DNA of 64,000 nt from assembly GCF_000214495.1 (NCBI RefSeq), contig NZ_AFIJ01000039.1, positions 58,541 to 122,540 of the forward strand. Reading direction: 5' to 3'. Below, piece by piece: positions 17,587 through 26,829 of the stretch. The notes beneath the pieces are model-generated. The model made no database searches, had not been told where the DNA came from, and worked only from the letters and a program-made list of their open reading frames with translations. The translations under genes and the position numbers were made by a program. The stretch comes from Megasphaera lornae (GTDB lineage: Bacteria; Bacillota; Negativicutes; Veillonellales; Megasphaeraceae). Positions within the stretch are counted from its first letter, which is position 1. Each line of letters opens with the position of its first letter.

Positions 17587-18003
17587 TTATTTTTTCAAAA
17601 CTTTAGCCTGTCCATCTGTAACAATTATTCCCTTTTGATTCCTTACTGTAGTTCTAAAAAAAATATAATGTTTATCATCATTCTTTTCAATACATGTCAC
17701 AGTAGCTGTTAATGTATCCCCCAATTTTACAGGTGACAAGAATTTAACTTCTTGTGCTAAATAAATAGTATTTATTCCAGGCAATTGCGTTCCCAACACA
17801 GCAGAAATTAGACCAACTGAAATTATTCCATGTGCGATTCGTTCTTTAAAAATGCTATTTTTTGCAAATTCCGCATTAACATGTATAGGATTAAAATCAC
17901 CAGTCACTCCCGCGAAAGAATATACATCATATTCACTAATTGTTTTAGACGCACTGGCTTCACGGCCTAAAAAAATATCTTCATAAGCAATATTATTTGA
18001 CAT
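17587..18003 (-). CDS. MaoC-like (R)-specific enoyl-CoA hydratase
   Basis: 138 residues, single hotdog domain, like PhaJ. The hydratase dyad lies in GVTGDFNPIHVNAEFA (Asp and His five residues apart), followed by ERIAHGIISVGLIS. It would hydrate trans-2-enoyl-CoA such as crotonyl-CoA to (R)-3-hydroxyacyl-CoA in the cytoplasm. It is the last gene of an operon after a CoA-transferase and a GntP-type permease. Base use is much more AT-rich than the genes to its left, as in the whole block to 24.8 kb. Confidence 0.88.
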   Translation of the reverse strand: MSNNIAYEDIFLGREASASKTISEYDVYSFAGVTGDFNPIHVNAEFAKNSIFKERIAHGIISVGLISAVLGTQLPGINTIYLAQEVKFLSPVKLGDTLTATVTCIEKNDDKHYIFFRTTVRNQKGIIVTDGQAKVLKK

Positions 18004-18014
18004 ATATAGTCCTC

Positions 18015-19562
18015 CTAGTAATTTAATTTTACCCCCATTGGTTCATCTCTAAAAATTCTTTCATCCATTACTTTTACCTTATTAATAATAGGTTTAAAGT
18101 CCATGTTTGATAAAATATCTTTATCAATATCAATTCCCGGCGCAACTTCTATAAGCTCTAATCCCATTTCAGTTAATTTAAAAACAGCTCTTTCCGTAAT
18201 ATATAAAACAGGCTGCGCAATAGACAATGCATATTCTCCCGAAAAAGTAATTTGTTCTACTTGATCCAAAAATTTTTTATTTTTTCCTTCTTGAACAATA
18301 GTTATCTTATTATTTTCAATAATTTCTTTTAAGCCTCCTGCAGTAAACGTTCCACAATAAACCACTTTTTTAGAATTTTGAGTTATATTAATAAACCCGC
18401 CACAACCAGATACCCTTCCTTTAAACTTACTAACATTAATATTACCTTTCTTATCTGCCTCTGCTAATCCTAAAAATGCAATATCTATTCCGCCTCCATC
18501 ATAAAAATCAAATTGAGCCGGCTGTTCCAAAATAGCTTGTGCATTAGTTGCCGCACCAAAACTTCTTCCTCCGGAAGGAACACCCCCAATTGTTCCCGCT
18601 TCAGTAGTTAAAATCATATCGGTAATTCCTTCTTCTGCAGCTACTAATGCAATTCCTTCCGGAACCCCAATTCCTAGGTTAACAACTGCATTTTCCTTTA
18701 ACTCCATAAGACTTCTACGTGCAATAATTTTACGATTAGTAAGTGGAGCTGGCGGCAATGAAGCTAAAGGGATTTGAATAGTTCCATTTAATGCGGGATT
18801 TATTCCAAACTCCCAAGTCATCCAATGGTCTTCCTCTGGACTTTGTACCACATAGTCCACAAAAATCCCCGGAACCTTAACTTGTTTAGCATCTAATGTG
18901 CCTGATTTTACTATGTTTTTTACTTGAACAATGACCATTCCTCCCGATGCTTTTGCCGCTTGTGCAAGTGCTAAAACTTCGCCATATCCACATTCTTCAT
19001 TTAAAGTTATATTTCCATTTTCATCGGCATATGTTCCTCTAATAATTGCTACATCAATCCTACATGGATGATACCATAGCCATTCCTCATTATTCATCAC
19101 AATCACATCTACACGATCTTCCGTTGTTATTGAATTAATTTTACCGCCTTCTATTCTTGGATCAACAAAAGTTCTTAATCCTACTTTTGTAAATGTACCG
19201 GCTCGTCTACCTGCCATATCTCTAAACCATTGTGATAACGTTCCCTGAGGGAAATTATAAGCTTTAATCTTATTTTCCATAATTAATTTACCAATTTTAG
19301 GAGATAAGTTAAAATGACCGCCAATTACACACTCTAATAAACCTTCTTCCCCAAGATGATTTAAACCTTTTGTATCTCCATCGCCTTGTCCTGCCGCATA
19401 AATTAAAGTTAAATTACGAGGTTTTTTATACTCACAATATTGCTTTTGCATCTCTTTTAAAATATGCTCCGGTATAAGCGATCCCACAAATCCACTAGTT
19501 GCAATAGTTGATCCACTTTTTATTTTTTTTACAGCTTCAGTTGCCGTAATAATCGCTTTCAT
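18015..19562 (-). CDS. Acetate/propionate-type acyl-CoA:carboxylate CoA-transferase
   Basis: Family I CoA-transferase with both halves fused, 515 residues, the size of propionate CoA-transferase (Pct/YdiF). N-terminal half: GSTIATSGFVGSLIPEHIL and the GQGDGDTKGLNHLG loop. C-terminal half: VNLGIGVPEGIA and the catalytic glutamate in TTEAGTIGGVPSGG. It moves CoA between short-chain acyl-CoA and free acids, activating an imported acid without ATP. It lies between the GntP-like permease (29-base gap) and the MaoC hydratase (11-base gap). Preferred acid unknown; 3-hydroxybutyrate, acetoacetate, lactate or propionate are possible. Confidence 0.9.
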   Translation of the reverse strand: MKAIITATEAVKKIKSGSTIATSGFVGSLIPEHILKEMQKQYCEYKKPRNLTLIYAAGQGDGDTKGLNHLGEEGLLECVIGGHFNLSPKIGKLIMENKIKAYNFPQGTLSQWFRDMAGRRAGTFTKVGLRTFVDPRIEGGKINSITTEDRVDVIVMNNEEWLWYHPCRIDVAIIRGTYADENGNITLNEECGYGEVLALAQAAKASGGMVIVQVKNIVKSGTLDAKQVKVPGIFVDYVVQSPEEDHWMTWEFGINPALNGTIQIPLASLPPAPLTNRKIIARRSLMELKENAVVNLGIGVPEGIALVAAEEGITDMILTTEAGTIGGVPSGGRSFGAATNAQAILEQPAQFDFYDGGGIDIAFLGLAEADKKGNINVSKFKGRVSGCGGFINITQNSKKVVYCGTFTAGGLKEIIENNKITIVQEGKNKKFLDQVEQITFSGEYALSIAQPVLYITERAVFKLTEMGLELIEVAPGIDIDKDILSNMDFKPIINKVKVMDERIFRDEPMGVKLNY

Positions 19563-19591
19563 AAAACTTCCTCCCTATATAATCCTACCAC

Positions 19592-21007
19592 TCAAACAAA
19601 TCGAATTAATGTGTATATAATCACAATTGCAAACACAGCAATCGTTTTCAAAATGGTAATAGCAAATATATCTCTATATGATTCTTTATGTGACATTCCA
19701 CAAACTGCCAACAATGTAATAACGGCTCCATTATGGGGCAATGTATCTAACCCTCCCGAGGCCATGGAAGCGACCCTATGCAAAATTTCCGGAGTCATTC
19801 CAATACTATGAGCCCAACTTAACCAATCATGTGACATAAGTTCCAATGCAATAGATAGGCCTCCCGATGCCGATCCGGTAATGCCAGCTAAAACAGTAAC
19901 ACTGATCGCTTCTGATACTAATGGCGTTCCTCCAATATGAATATTTATTAAAAAATTAGCTACATCAGAAAAACCCGGTAATTGAGCAATTACATTCCCA
20001 TATCCAACTTCTGATGCAGTATTCATAATTGCTAATAAAGAGCCTATAGCGCCTGCATTCAATACATTTGTTAATTTTTTCATGCCGGTTATTTCTCTTC
20101 TTCCGATAATTAAAGCTAATGCAATACCTACTACCAAAGCAATAATTAATGCCCAAATACTGGCCACATTTTTCACATTACTGGCAACTAACGGAATCCC
20201 TTTCATCTGTCTAAATGGTTCTAAAACAGAAGGATCCCAAGCAATCATTTCTGTAATTGAAAAACTTACAAGTAATACAGCAATCAATGGTACACACGCT
20301 AACTTCCAATTAACTAAATTTATATCAGAATTTACTTCACTTTCATTAATAGTATGGGTTCCATATCCTTCACCCGCTGAAATTGCAGATTTTAATCTAT
20401 GCGTCAAATAAAAAACGCCTCCAATATAAATTATTAATGCCCCTAAAATTCCCGCAATAGGTTCAGAATATAAATTGGTTCCAAAATACGTAGTAGGTAT
20501 AATATTTTGAATTTGCGGGGTTCCCGGTAAACAATCCATTGTAGCGGTAAAAGCCCCTAATGCAATAATAGCCGGCACCAGTCTTTTAGGATAATTTGCT
20601 TCTTTAAATAAAGCTGCTGCAAACGGATATACCGCAAAAACAACAACAAATAAACTAACTCCGCCATATGTAAGTACCGACGATGCAATAACAATAGAAA
20701 TCACTGCTTTATATGGATCTTTTCCTAACCCGCTAATAATGGCTTTAGCTATACTTCTGGCTAACCCTGTATCTTCCATTACTTTGCCAAAAATAGCACC
20801 TAATATAAACACAGGAAAAAAAGATTTAATATAAGTTACTGCTTTTCCCATAAATAACTCTGTATAAGATGGCATAATATTAAATCCCGATAGTGCTGCT
20901 GCCAAGATCGCCATAATAGGAGCCATCATAATTACAGAAAAACCTTTGTATGCAAATGTAATTAATCCGACTAAGCTTAAAACGATAATCAAAACATTAA
21001 AGTCCAT
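19592..21007 (-). CDS. GntP family permease
   Basis: Inner-membrane symporter, 471 residues and about 12-13 hydrophobic segments. GntP-like marks are FVFAVYPFAAALF-type helices, GTPQIQNIIPTTYFGT, SASGGLSIALELM and the late SGGLDTLPHNGAVITLL. Family members import gluconate, D-serine or hydroxy acids such as D-3-hydroxybutyrate; the neighbours (CoA-transferase, hydratase, hydroxyacyl-CoA dehydrogenase) favour a hydroxy- or short-chain acid. The ATG at 21007 follows AAGGAG by nine bases. First gene of the 21007-17587 operon. Confidence 0.88.
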   Translation of the reverse strand: MDFNVLIIVLSLVGLITFAYKGFSVIMMAPIMAILAAALSGFNIMPSYTELFMGKAVTYIKSFFPVFILGAIFGKVMEDTGLARSIAKAIISGLGKDPYKAVISIVIASSVLTYGGVSLFVVVFAVYPFAAALFKEANYPKRLVPAIIALGAFTATMDCLPGTPQIQNIIPTTYFGTNLYSEPIAGILGALIIYIGGVFYLTHRLKSAISAGEGYGTHTINESEVNSDINLVNWKLACVPLIAVLLVSFSITEMIAWDPSVLEPFRQMKGIPLVASNVKNVASIWALIIALVVGIALALIIGRREITGMKKLTNVLNAGAIGSLLAIMNTASEVGYGNVIAQLPGFSDVANFLINIHIGGTPLVSEAISVTVLAGITGSASGGLSIALELMSHDWLSWAHSIGMTPEILHRVASMASGGLDTLPHNGAVITLLAVCGMSHKESYRDIFAITILKTIAVFAIVIIYTLIRFV

Positions 21008-21428
21008 ACATATCATCTCCTTATTGCTTTGTAATTTGTACAATTAATTGTCTCTTATTTTTACTAAAGAAATATTTCTATAAGTCAATATTATCATGCT
21101 TATAAGGAATGATAAAATGGATTATTTTCACACTCTTAATTCTATTTTTTCATAATATTTAATCATACCTAACAAAAGATATGTCATTTTTATTTTTATA
21201 ATTAAGTAGAATATAATATATTCAAAATAAATTTTATATATAATTTTCATAAAATAAAATATGGATACCTCTTTATAAATTCAAAAGAAGCATCCATAAA
21301 ACATCTTACTTATTCACCATTAATCGTCTCATTAAACTTTTCTATAATTCTATCTACAATATCATGTTATTCCACTATTCTTTCAAATTAGCCTATCCCA
21401 ATTCTATTTCTTGAAATTATTCCATAAA
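21008..21428. other. AT-rich intergenic region upstream of gntP-like gene
   Basis: About 420 bases with no gene that I can support. It holds a 12-base palindrome AGAAATATTTCT (21068-21079) near the expected promoter of the permease operon, and otherwise low-complexity AT sequence. Confidence 0.5.
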
Positions 21429-21800
21429 TTACACACAAAAAAGAAATTCCTCTCTATTCTTTTCTAAATAGCTTTTCTTTTTTATAAATTCTAAAAAAAG
21501 CTTAATAGGAGTTGTAATAAATTTTTCTCTATGATAAGTTACTGTTGGAATCCATAATAAATCAAGCTTATGTACACTAAATTGATGCACTTTGTTAAAA
21601 CAGAATTTATCCACAATAGGTTTGGGCAAAAAAGTAACTCCATCACTAGTACAAACGGCTTCAATTAATAAATCCCATTGTGCACTTTCTAATATAATAT
21701 TAGGCATAAAGCCATTACTTTTACAACAGCTCATTACCCTATCATGCAGCATAAACGTATCATTTAATAAATAAAATTTTTTTCTTTTAACATTTTCCAA
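21429..21800 (-). CDS. LysR-type regulator, C-terminal part (frameshifted)
   Basis: C-terminal half of the effector-binding domain of a LysR-type regulator, in the -1 frame relative to the N-terminal part at 21764-22342. After the tract it reads FYLLNDTFMLHDRVMSCCKSNGFMPNI, the typical 'loop plus helix' of the family, then GVTFLPKPIVD. The opening ATG at 21800 is out of context and unlikely to be a real start. Joined, the two parts give about 304 residues, the usual LysR length. See the finding on this frameshift. Confidence 0.7.
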   Translation of the reverse strand: MENVKRKKFYLLNDTFMLHDRVMSCCKSNGFMPNIILESAQWDLLIEAVCTSDGVTFLPKPIVDKFCFNKVHQFSVHKLDLLWIPTVTYHREKFITTPIKLFLEFIKKKSYLEKNREEFLFCV

Positions 21801-22342
21801 GTAATATTACATTCCTTCGATACTGCATGTTTCTCATTCGTTACACAAACCACTTCAGATTTTATAACAGGATAATTAATTAATTCTGCATCATTAACTG
21901 GGTGAATTAAAATACCGACATCGATTGCCCCTGTTTTTAAAAGTGAATATACTTTATTAGCTCCAATTTCCAAAACGCGTAATTGAATATTAGGATACGC
22001 TAATTGATAGTCCGCTAAAATTTTATGAACAATAGTAATAGTAACCGGTGGCACTCCTAATATTAACGTCCCACTCCGACTTACTAACCGAGTTTCCAAC
22101 AATTGTCTTTCATCTTTATATTGTTGAACTATTTTTACTGCACTATGATAAAAAATCTCGCCTTCCGAAGTCAATTTAAATTTTTTAGAAGTTCTATCTA
22201 CGATTTCTATACTAAACATATGCTCTAATGAACGTATTGCTTTACTAATGGTAGATTGACTAATAAATAATGAATTAGCTGCCTTAGTAAAACTACTATA
22301 CTTTACAGTCGTTATAAAATAGATTAAATGTTCAATATTCAT
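21764..22342 (-). CDS. LysR-type transcriptional regulator, N-terminal part (frameshifted)
   Basis: DNA-binding helix-turn-helix domain in residues 1-60 (TVKYSSFTKAANSLFISQSTISKAIRSLE has the LysR pattern) followed by the start of the substrate-binding domain (GTLILGVPPVTITIV). The frame closes shortly after KMLKEKNFIY, at an A7 tract preceding T4. One extra A restores the frame. It lies between the hydroxyacyl-CoA dehydrogenase and permease genes in the same direction and probably controls this acyl-CoA block, responding to an acid or CoA ester. Could be a decayed gene or a sequencing slip. Confidence 0.8.
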   Translation of the reverse strand: MNIEHLIYFITTVKYSSFTKAANSLFISQSTISKAIRSLEHMFSIEIVDRTSKKFKLTSEGEIFYHSAVKIVQQYKDERQLLETRLVSRSGTLILGVPPVTITIVHKILADYQLAYPNIQLRVLEIGANKVYSLLKTGAIDVGILIHPVNDAELINYPVIKSEVVCVTNEKHAVSKECNITWKMLKEKNFIY

Positions 22343-22388
22343 TTATACCCCCCTAATACTGCCGTATCAAGAAAAGTATCCTAATAAA

Positions 22389-23348
22389 TTAAAACTTTTC
22401 TCCAGATAAATCTTTTTTTAACCAATCTATTAAAATTTTTTCTCGTTTTCTCTGAATTTCCGCTAATTTATCTTTATCCCAATTATATAAACCGGAACCA
22501 CTTTTAGCTCCTAGTAATCCTTTTTCTACACAATTTCTCATCATCTCTGATCCTAACTTATCTGCAGCTAATTCCGAATTCAAATATGCTGAAATACTAT
22601 AAAAAATATCCAATCCCCCCAGATCAGCGGATTCAATCGGTCCAGTCACTCCTAATCGCCGTCCAATGCTATATTTACATATAGTATCTACATCTTCGGC
22701 AGAAGCAAACCCATTTTTTACACAATATAATGCCTCTCTTAGTAAAGCAAACTGTAATCTGTTTCCAATAAATCCGGGAGCTTCTTTTTTTAACCCGACT
22801 GGTTTTTTGCCAATTTTTTCCAATAATTCAATAACAAATTCCACTACCTCTTTTTTTGTTTCTTTTCCCGGAACCACTTCTACCAAGGGAATCAAATGTG
22901 GCGGATTCCAAAAATGTGCTACTACAAATCGTTCCGGATGACTTAATTTAGATGCAACTTGAGATGGCAATAACCCGGACGAATCAGTAGCAAAAACGAT
23001 ATCTGCTGATAAATATTTCTCCAATTCTTTATATACACTTTGTTTTATATCCATATCTTCTGCGACTGATTCAATAACAAAATCTGCATCTTTGGCCGCA
23101 TCTTTTATAGATGTCACTCCATGAATCCGTGAAATAATCTTATTCATCTCTTGTTCATCAATAATTTGATTATTTTTCATACCGGTTAAAGTAAATCTAA
23201 TATTTTTCATAGCACGTTCAATGCTGGCATCTTTTCTTCCAAACAGATTTATTTCATACCCTTTTTGTGCAAATGCAATAGCCGTTCCAAATCCCATAGT
23301 TCCACAACCTAAATTACAGATACGTTTTATTTCCGATATTTTTTTCAT
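22389..23348 (-). CDS. 3-hydroxyacyl-CoA dehydrogenase (3-hydroxybutyryl-CoA type)
   Basis: NAD-dependent oxidation of (S)-3-hydroxyacyl-CoA to 3-ketoacyl-CoA, or the reverse in butyrate formation. 319 residues. The Rossmann motif is LGCGTMGFGTAIAFAQKG, the catalytic His-Glu pair sits in VVAHFWNPPHLIPLVEVVPG, and the C-terminal domain starts at PGFIGNRLQFALLREAL. A clearly AT-rich gene, 22 bases downstream of the AtoE transporter gene in one operon. The wording HFWNPPHLIPLVE is common in paralogues that act on other hydroxyacids, so the exact substrate is uncertain. Confidence 0.9.
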   Translation of the reverse strand: MKKISEIKRICNLGCGTMGFGTAIAFAQKGYEINLFGRKDASIERAMKNIRFTLTGMKNNQIIDEQEMNKIISRIHGVTSIKDAAKDADFVIESVAEDMDIKQSVYKELEKYLSADIVFATDSSGLLPSQVASKLSHPERFVVAHFWNPPHLIPLVEVVPGKETKKEVVEFVIELLEKIGKKPVGLKKEAPGFIGNRLQFALLREALYCVKNGFASAEDVDTICKYSIGRRLGVTGPIESADLGGLDIFYSISAYLNSELAADKLGSEMMRNCVEKGLLGAKSGSGLYNWDKDKLAEIQRKREKILIDWLKKDLSGEKF

Positions 23349-23370
23349 AAAAATTACCTTCTTTCTAAAA

Positions 23371-24735
23371 TCATATTGTAAAAGGAATAAAAGTTAATCC
23401 TAAAACCATAATAATACCTAACACAATAAATGCCACAAAACTATATCCAACAAAATCTTTAAATTCCAATCCACAAACAGCCATAAAAGGAACCGCAAAA
23501 AAAGGTTGAATCAAAGCAGTTAAATCTCCACCAAACATATAAGAAATTATAGTTTGTGCATTTGAAATGCCTAATGCATTTCCTGCCGGAATCAAAAAAG
23601 GTGCTTCAATGATCCACTTACTTCCACCTGAAGGAATAAAATAACTGATAAAACCACTTAAAATTGCTGAAATAGCTGGAAATGTAGTAGTAGTACTAAA
23701 TGCAATTACCCATGAAGAAATAATATTTACTAAACCTGTAAATTTCATAATTCCGAAAATCCCTGCATAAAACGGAAATTGCAAAATCACACCCCAAGCT
23801 GCCGGTGTAGAAGACTTTACCGCTTTCAATAAGGCGGCTGGAGAACCATATAACCAAATAATTAAAGTCAAAAATAAAAAATTCAACACATTAATATCTA
23901 ATGACCTTCCCAATACAAAGAAATGATAATATAAATATACCAAAAACATAATTCCAATAAAATAAGAACACCATGGACTATATGTAACCCATTCACTTGG
24001 TGTCGTAATATTTTTCTTTACTACCTCAGTGCATTCAGGGAGCACCAACTTATCATTCCATTGTCGTAATGAAATAATCCGTTCTTCATATTTAGGTACT
24101 AATATAAATCCAAATAATAAAATCATAGCCATAACTGATATACCAACTAATATGAGATTATAAGGATGAAAAACAGTTTGAGAAATAGGTATAATCCCAA
24201 TTTCTTTAACCATAAAATGTCCTGGAGTTGCAACCAATAAAGGGGCTGATCCAGAAAGCCCCATATGCCAAATATAAAAAGGGGTCCAAGCAGCTCCACA
24301 TAAGTACCTATAATCAATTTTTAAACAATTATTTTCTGCTTGCATAGCTAAATTCTTACAAAGCAACGCCGAAAAAACTAATCCAAATCCCCAATTAAGA
24401 TAATATCCAATAGATGATAACACCACCGCATAAATATATACAGTTCTTATCTTCTTCGGTCTACTGCAAATACGTTTAATTACTTTATTGCAAATAGGAG
24501 TAGTAGCTAGTGCATATCCAGTAATAACCACCAGCGACATTTGCATAGCAAATCCCAATAAACTCCAAAAACCATTTCCCCATGCTGTGATCACCTGAAT
24601 AGGATTTGATGGGGTTAAAATTAATGCCATTATAAATGCCACAATAGTTAATAATAACGCAATAACATATGAATCCGGTACCCATCGCTCAGCAAATTCT
24701 GTAAAATAATCAGTAAATTGTCTTTTTTTCTCCAT
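23371..24735 (-). CDS. atoE: Short-chain fatty acid transporter (AtoE family)
   Basis: Inner-membrane carrier of 454 residues and about ten or more hydrophobic segments. It begins MEKKRQFTDYFTEFAERWVPDSYVIALLLT, in which ERWVPDSYVIALLLT is typical of AtoE. It also has YYLNWGFGLVFSALL and FIPSGGSKWIIEAPF late in the chain. AtoE imports short-chain acids such as butyrate and acetoacetate. First gene of a two-gene operon with the hydroxyacyl-CoA dehydrogenase; GAGGAG precedes the ATG. A dyad at 24789-24813 lies upstream. Confidence 0.9.
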   Translation of the reverse strand: MEKKRQFTDYFTEFAERWVPDSYVIALLLTIVAFIMALILTPSNPIQVITAWGNGFWSLLGFAMQMSLVVITGYALATTPICNKVIKRICSRPKKIRTVYIYAVVLSSIGYYLNWGFGLVFSALLCKNLAMQAENNCLKIDYRYLCGAAWTPFYIWHMGLSGSAPLLVATPGHFMVKEIGIIPISQTVFHPYNLILVGISVMAMILLFGFILVPKYEERIISLRQWNDKLVLPECTEVVKKNITTPSEWVTYSPWCSYFIGIMFLVYLYYHFFVLGRSLDINVLNFLFLTLIIWLYGSPAALLKAVKSSTPAAWGVILQFPFYAGIFGIMKFTGLVNIISSWVIAFSTTTTFPAISAILSGFISYFIPSGGSKWIIEAPFLIPAGNALGISNAQTIISYMFGGDLTALIQPFFAVPFMAVCGLEFKDFVGYSFVAFIVLGIIMVLGLTFIPFTI

Positions 24736-24788
24736 ATGTCGGTTCTCCTCCTATTCTTTTCAAGAAAAATATTACATTTATATTATGA

Positions 24789-24813
24789 CATTTTTCTATA
24801 TTTAAGAAAAATG
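24789..24813. promoter_or_regulatory. Dyad upstream of atoE, possible LysR site
   Basis: CATTTTTCT and AGAAAAATG are 9-base perfect arms with 7 bases between. It fits the T-N11-A dyad type bound by LysR proteins and lies about 55 bases before the atoE start. Low complexity means chance is possible. Confidence 0.4.
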
Positions 24814-25090
24814 AAATTTATAAATCGTTTTAATGAACATTTTTCATGCAGCATCAATATATACGCCTTTAACAAAGCTCTCTAAAAAAGACGCTACGTT
24901 GATATTGCAAAACCACCCACCATACACCAAAATAAACCTAAAATTTCTTTCTACTACTAGCCAAAAGCCCGTTTAAATAACTCTACATCCTTATTGCGTC
25001 CCTTCCTAAACAAAGTGCCCCTTACCACTAATTTATCCGACCAAAGCGCCTCACACCTGTTATATTATACAATACGCCGGTTCCTTACGA

Positions 25091-25125
25091 AAAAAAACAC
25101 CTAAAGCAATACTCTTCAGGTGTTT
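25091..25125 (-). terminator. Terminator of tRNA-Arg
   Basis: On the minus strand AACACCT ... AGGTGTT is followed by a run of T residues, just past the tRNA 3' end. Confidence 0.75.
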
Positions 25126-25128
25126 GTA

Positions 25129-25205
25129 TGGTGCGCCCAAGATGACTCGAACATCCGACACACAGTTTAGGAAACTGCTGCTCTATCCTGCTGAGCTATG
25201 GGCGC
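25129..25205 (-). tRNA. tRNA-Arg (anticodon CCU)
   Basis: A 77-base cloverleaf: acceptor GCGCCCA pairs with TGGGCGC, the 3' ACCA is encoded, the D-arm is GCTCAGCAGGATAGAGC, the anticodon loop TTCCTAA gives CCT, and the T-arm carries TTCGAGT. It reads rare AGG arginine codons. It is a single tRNA gene with its own terminator, at the right edge of the AT-rich block. Confidence 0.95.
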
Positions 25206-25480
25206 ATGTATATCGTTGTTATCGTATCACATAATGCAAAAAAAAGAAAGCGTTCCTATCCCGTTTCTATAGGACGCATCTGAAATTGTCACATAAAAAT
25301 AGAAAAAAATAGACATATCTGAAACGATTCCCTGAATCATTAAAAATATCGACGTTAAACCGCTGCGCTAAAAGCGAAAAAGGAAACGGCACGCCGCCGC
25401 TAAAAATCGCCGACCGCGCATACGCATTGCAGTAATAACGCCGTAGCGCAACAATACGCAGGAACTACATGTGCCGTCAA
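25206..25480. other. Intergenic region between tRNA-Arg and pta
   Basis: About 275 bases without a supportable gene. The half near 25370-25460 is richer in CpG steps than the flanking AT-rich DNA, but no ORF, tRNA or known RNA fold was recognised. Confidence 0.4.
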
Positions 25481-25486
25481 CAAAAT

Positions 25487-25528
25487 AAACCCGGCGCAAT
25501 CGGGATTATCACCGACTGCGCCGGGTTT
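25487..25528. terminator. Terminator of pta
   Basis: AAACCCGGCGCA and TGCGCCGGGTTT are perfect arms around 18 bases, with A- and T-rich flanks. It follows the pta stop codon by about 55 bases. Confidence 0.85.
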
Positions 25529-25583
25529 TAAGGGTTCCTTACGGTATGCCGAGAAGGTTTTACTTACTCAACAGCTATACCCT

Positions 25584-26618
25584 TTATTGTTGATTCGCTT
25601 CTTGTCTGTAAATATCATTCGTAATAGCATCCGAGCAGCATACGGCAACAACGTCCGCCACATCTTCGGACGAACAACCGCGGGACAAGTCCAAAATCGG
25701 TTTAGCCAAGCCTTGTACCAAGGGTCCGAGAGCTGTTGCGTTGGCAAAACGTTGTACCATCTTATAGCCGATATTGGCCGCATCCAACGTCGGGAAAATA
25801 AGCACATTCGCATGGCCGGCAACTTTGGAGCCGGGCGCTTTGTGTTCGCCGACTTCCGGAACCAACGCGGCATCTGCCTGCAATTCTCCGTCAAAATCAA
25901 AGTCAACATTACGTTGTTTTAAAATTTCTACCGCTTTCCGCACATTTTCAACAGTTGTACCGGAACCGGAACCTTTTGTCGAATACGAAAGCAACGCCAC
26001 TTTAGGATTCAACATCTGTACCGTACGACGTGCCCGTTGTACACAAATGCAGGCAATATCGGCCAATTGTTCCGGCGTCGGATTGGGAATAACACCGCAA
26101 TCCCCGAGAACCAAAATACCGTTATCACCATACTGAGGCGTATTGGTCAACAAAATAAATGCGGAAGATACGGTTTTGTTACCCGGACGGGGCCCGATAA
26201 CCTGCAGACCTGCACGAATAACATCCGCCGAGGTCGTAGCCGCTCCGGATACCACGCCGTCAGCATCCCCCAACGCTACCAAACCGGCACCGAAGAAAGT
26301 ATAATTATTAATCATAATTTCCCGCGCCTGTTCTACCGTCATGCCTTTCTTTTTACGACGTTCCGCAAAATATTGGCAAAGTTCATCCATACGATAGTAA
26401 GTTTCCGGATCGATAACTTCTACGCCGGTCAAATCAATTTGGAATTTAGATGCATCTTTTTTAATCTTATCTAATTTACCGATTAAAACGATTTTAGCAA
26501 ATCCGTCGGCTAAAACACGTTCTGCCGCCTTTAATACACGACGACTGTTCGTTTCCGGCAAAACAATCTTCTTTTGTGCCTTTGCTACCCGAGATTTTAA
26601 ATCTTCTGTAAATCTCAT
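25584..26618 (-). CDS. pta: Phosphate acetyltransferase
   Basis: Converts acetyl-CoA and phosphate to acetyl phosphate, the entry to ATP formation through acetate kinase. 344 residues from the ATG at 26618 (AAGGAG nine bases upstream). Marks: VLPETNSRRVLKAAERVL, GDADGVVSGAATTSADVIRAGLQVIG, SSAFILLTNTP, ALLSYSTKGSGSG and the late FPTLDAANIGYKMVQRFANA. No acetate kinase gene adjoins. It sits downstream of the kor operon, matching the flow 2-oxoacid to acyl-CoA to acyl phosphate, but with a terminator in between. Confidence 0.96.
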   Translation of the reverse strand: MRFTEDLKSRVAKAQKKIVLPETNSRRVLKAAERVLADGFAKIVLIGKLDKIKKDASKFQIDLTGVEVIDPETYYRMDELCQYFAERRKKKGMTVEQAREIMINNYTFFGAGLVALGDADGVVSGAATTSADVIRAGLQVIGPRPGNKTVSSAFILLTNTPQYGDNGILVLGDCGVIPNPTPEQLADIACICVQRARRTVQMLNPKVALLSYSTKGSGSGTTVENVRKAVEILKQRNVDFDFDGELQADAALVPEVGEHKAPGSKVAGHANVLIFPTLDAANIGYKMVQRFANATALGPLVQGLAKPILDLSRGCSSEDVADVVAVCCSDAITNDIYRQEANQQ

Positions 26619-26782
26619 TATCACCACTCCTTAATCGAGTCCTGTCAAAGACAACACTCACTATATCTAAAACCACCATTCATTATAATACAAAGTTTGC
26701 CCGATGAAAAGCAATATTCCTCGTATTTATTATGCAAGTAAACCATAGTAAAAAAAATCCGGTGCATACTCTTTTAGGCCGC

Positions 26783-26813
26783 AAAAAAAGGAGATATTCC
26801 CCGGAATATCTCC
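26783..26813 (-). terminator. Terminator of the kor operon
   Basis: GGAGATATTCC pairs with GGAATATCTCC over a two-base loop core; the minus-strand RNA ends in seven T residues. Confidence 0.85.
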
Positions 26814-26829
26814 CCCGTTCCTATGGATA

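Noticed and set aside
17500-25205. Genomic island integrated at tRNA-Arg
   Set aside because: The AT-rich block lies downstream of the tRNA 3' end, but I see no copy of that end near 17.5 kb and no integrase, so an attachment-site model has no support.
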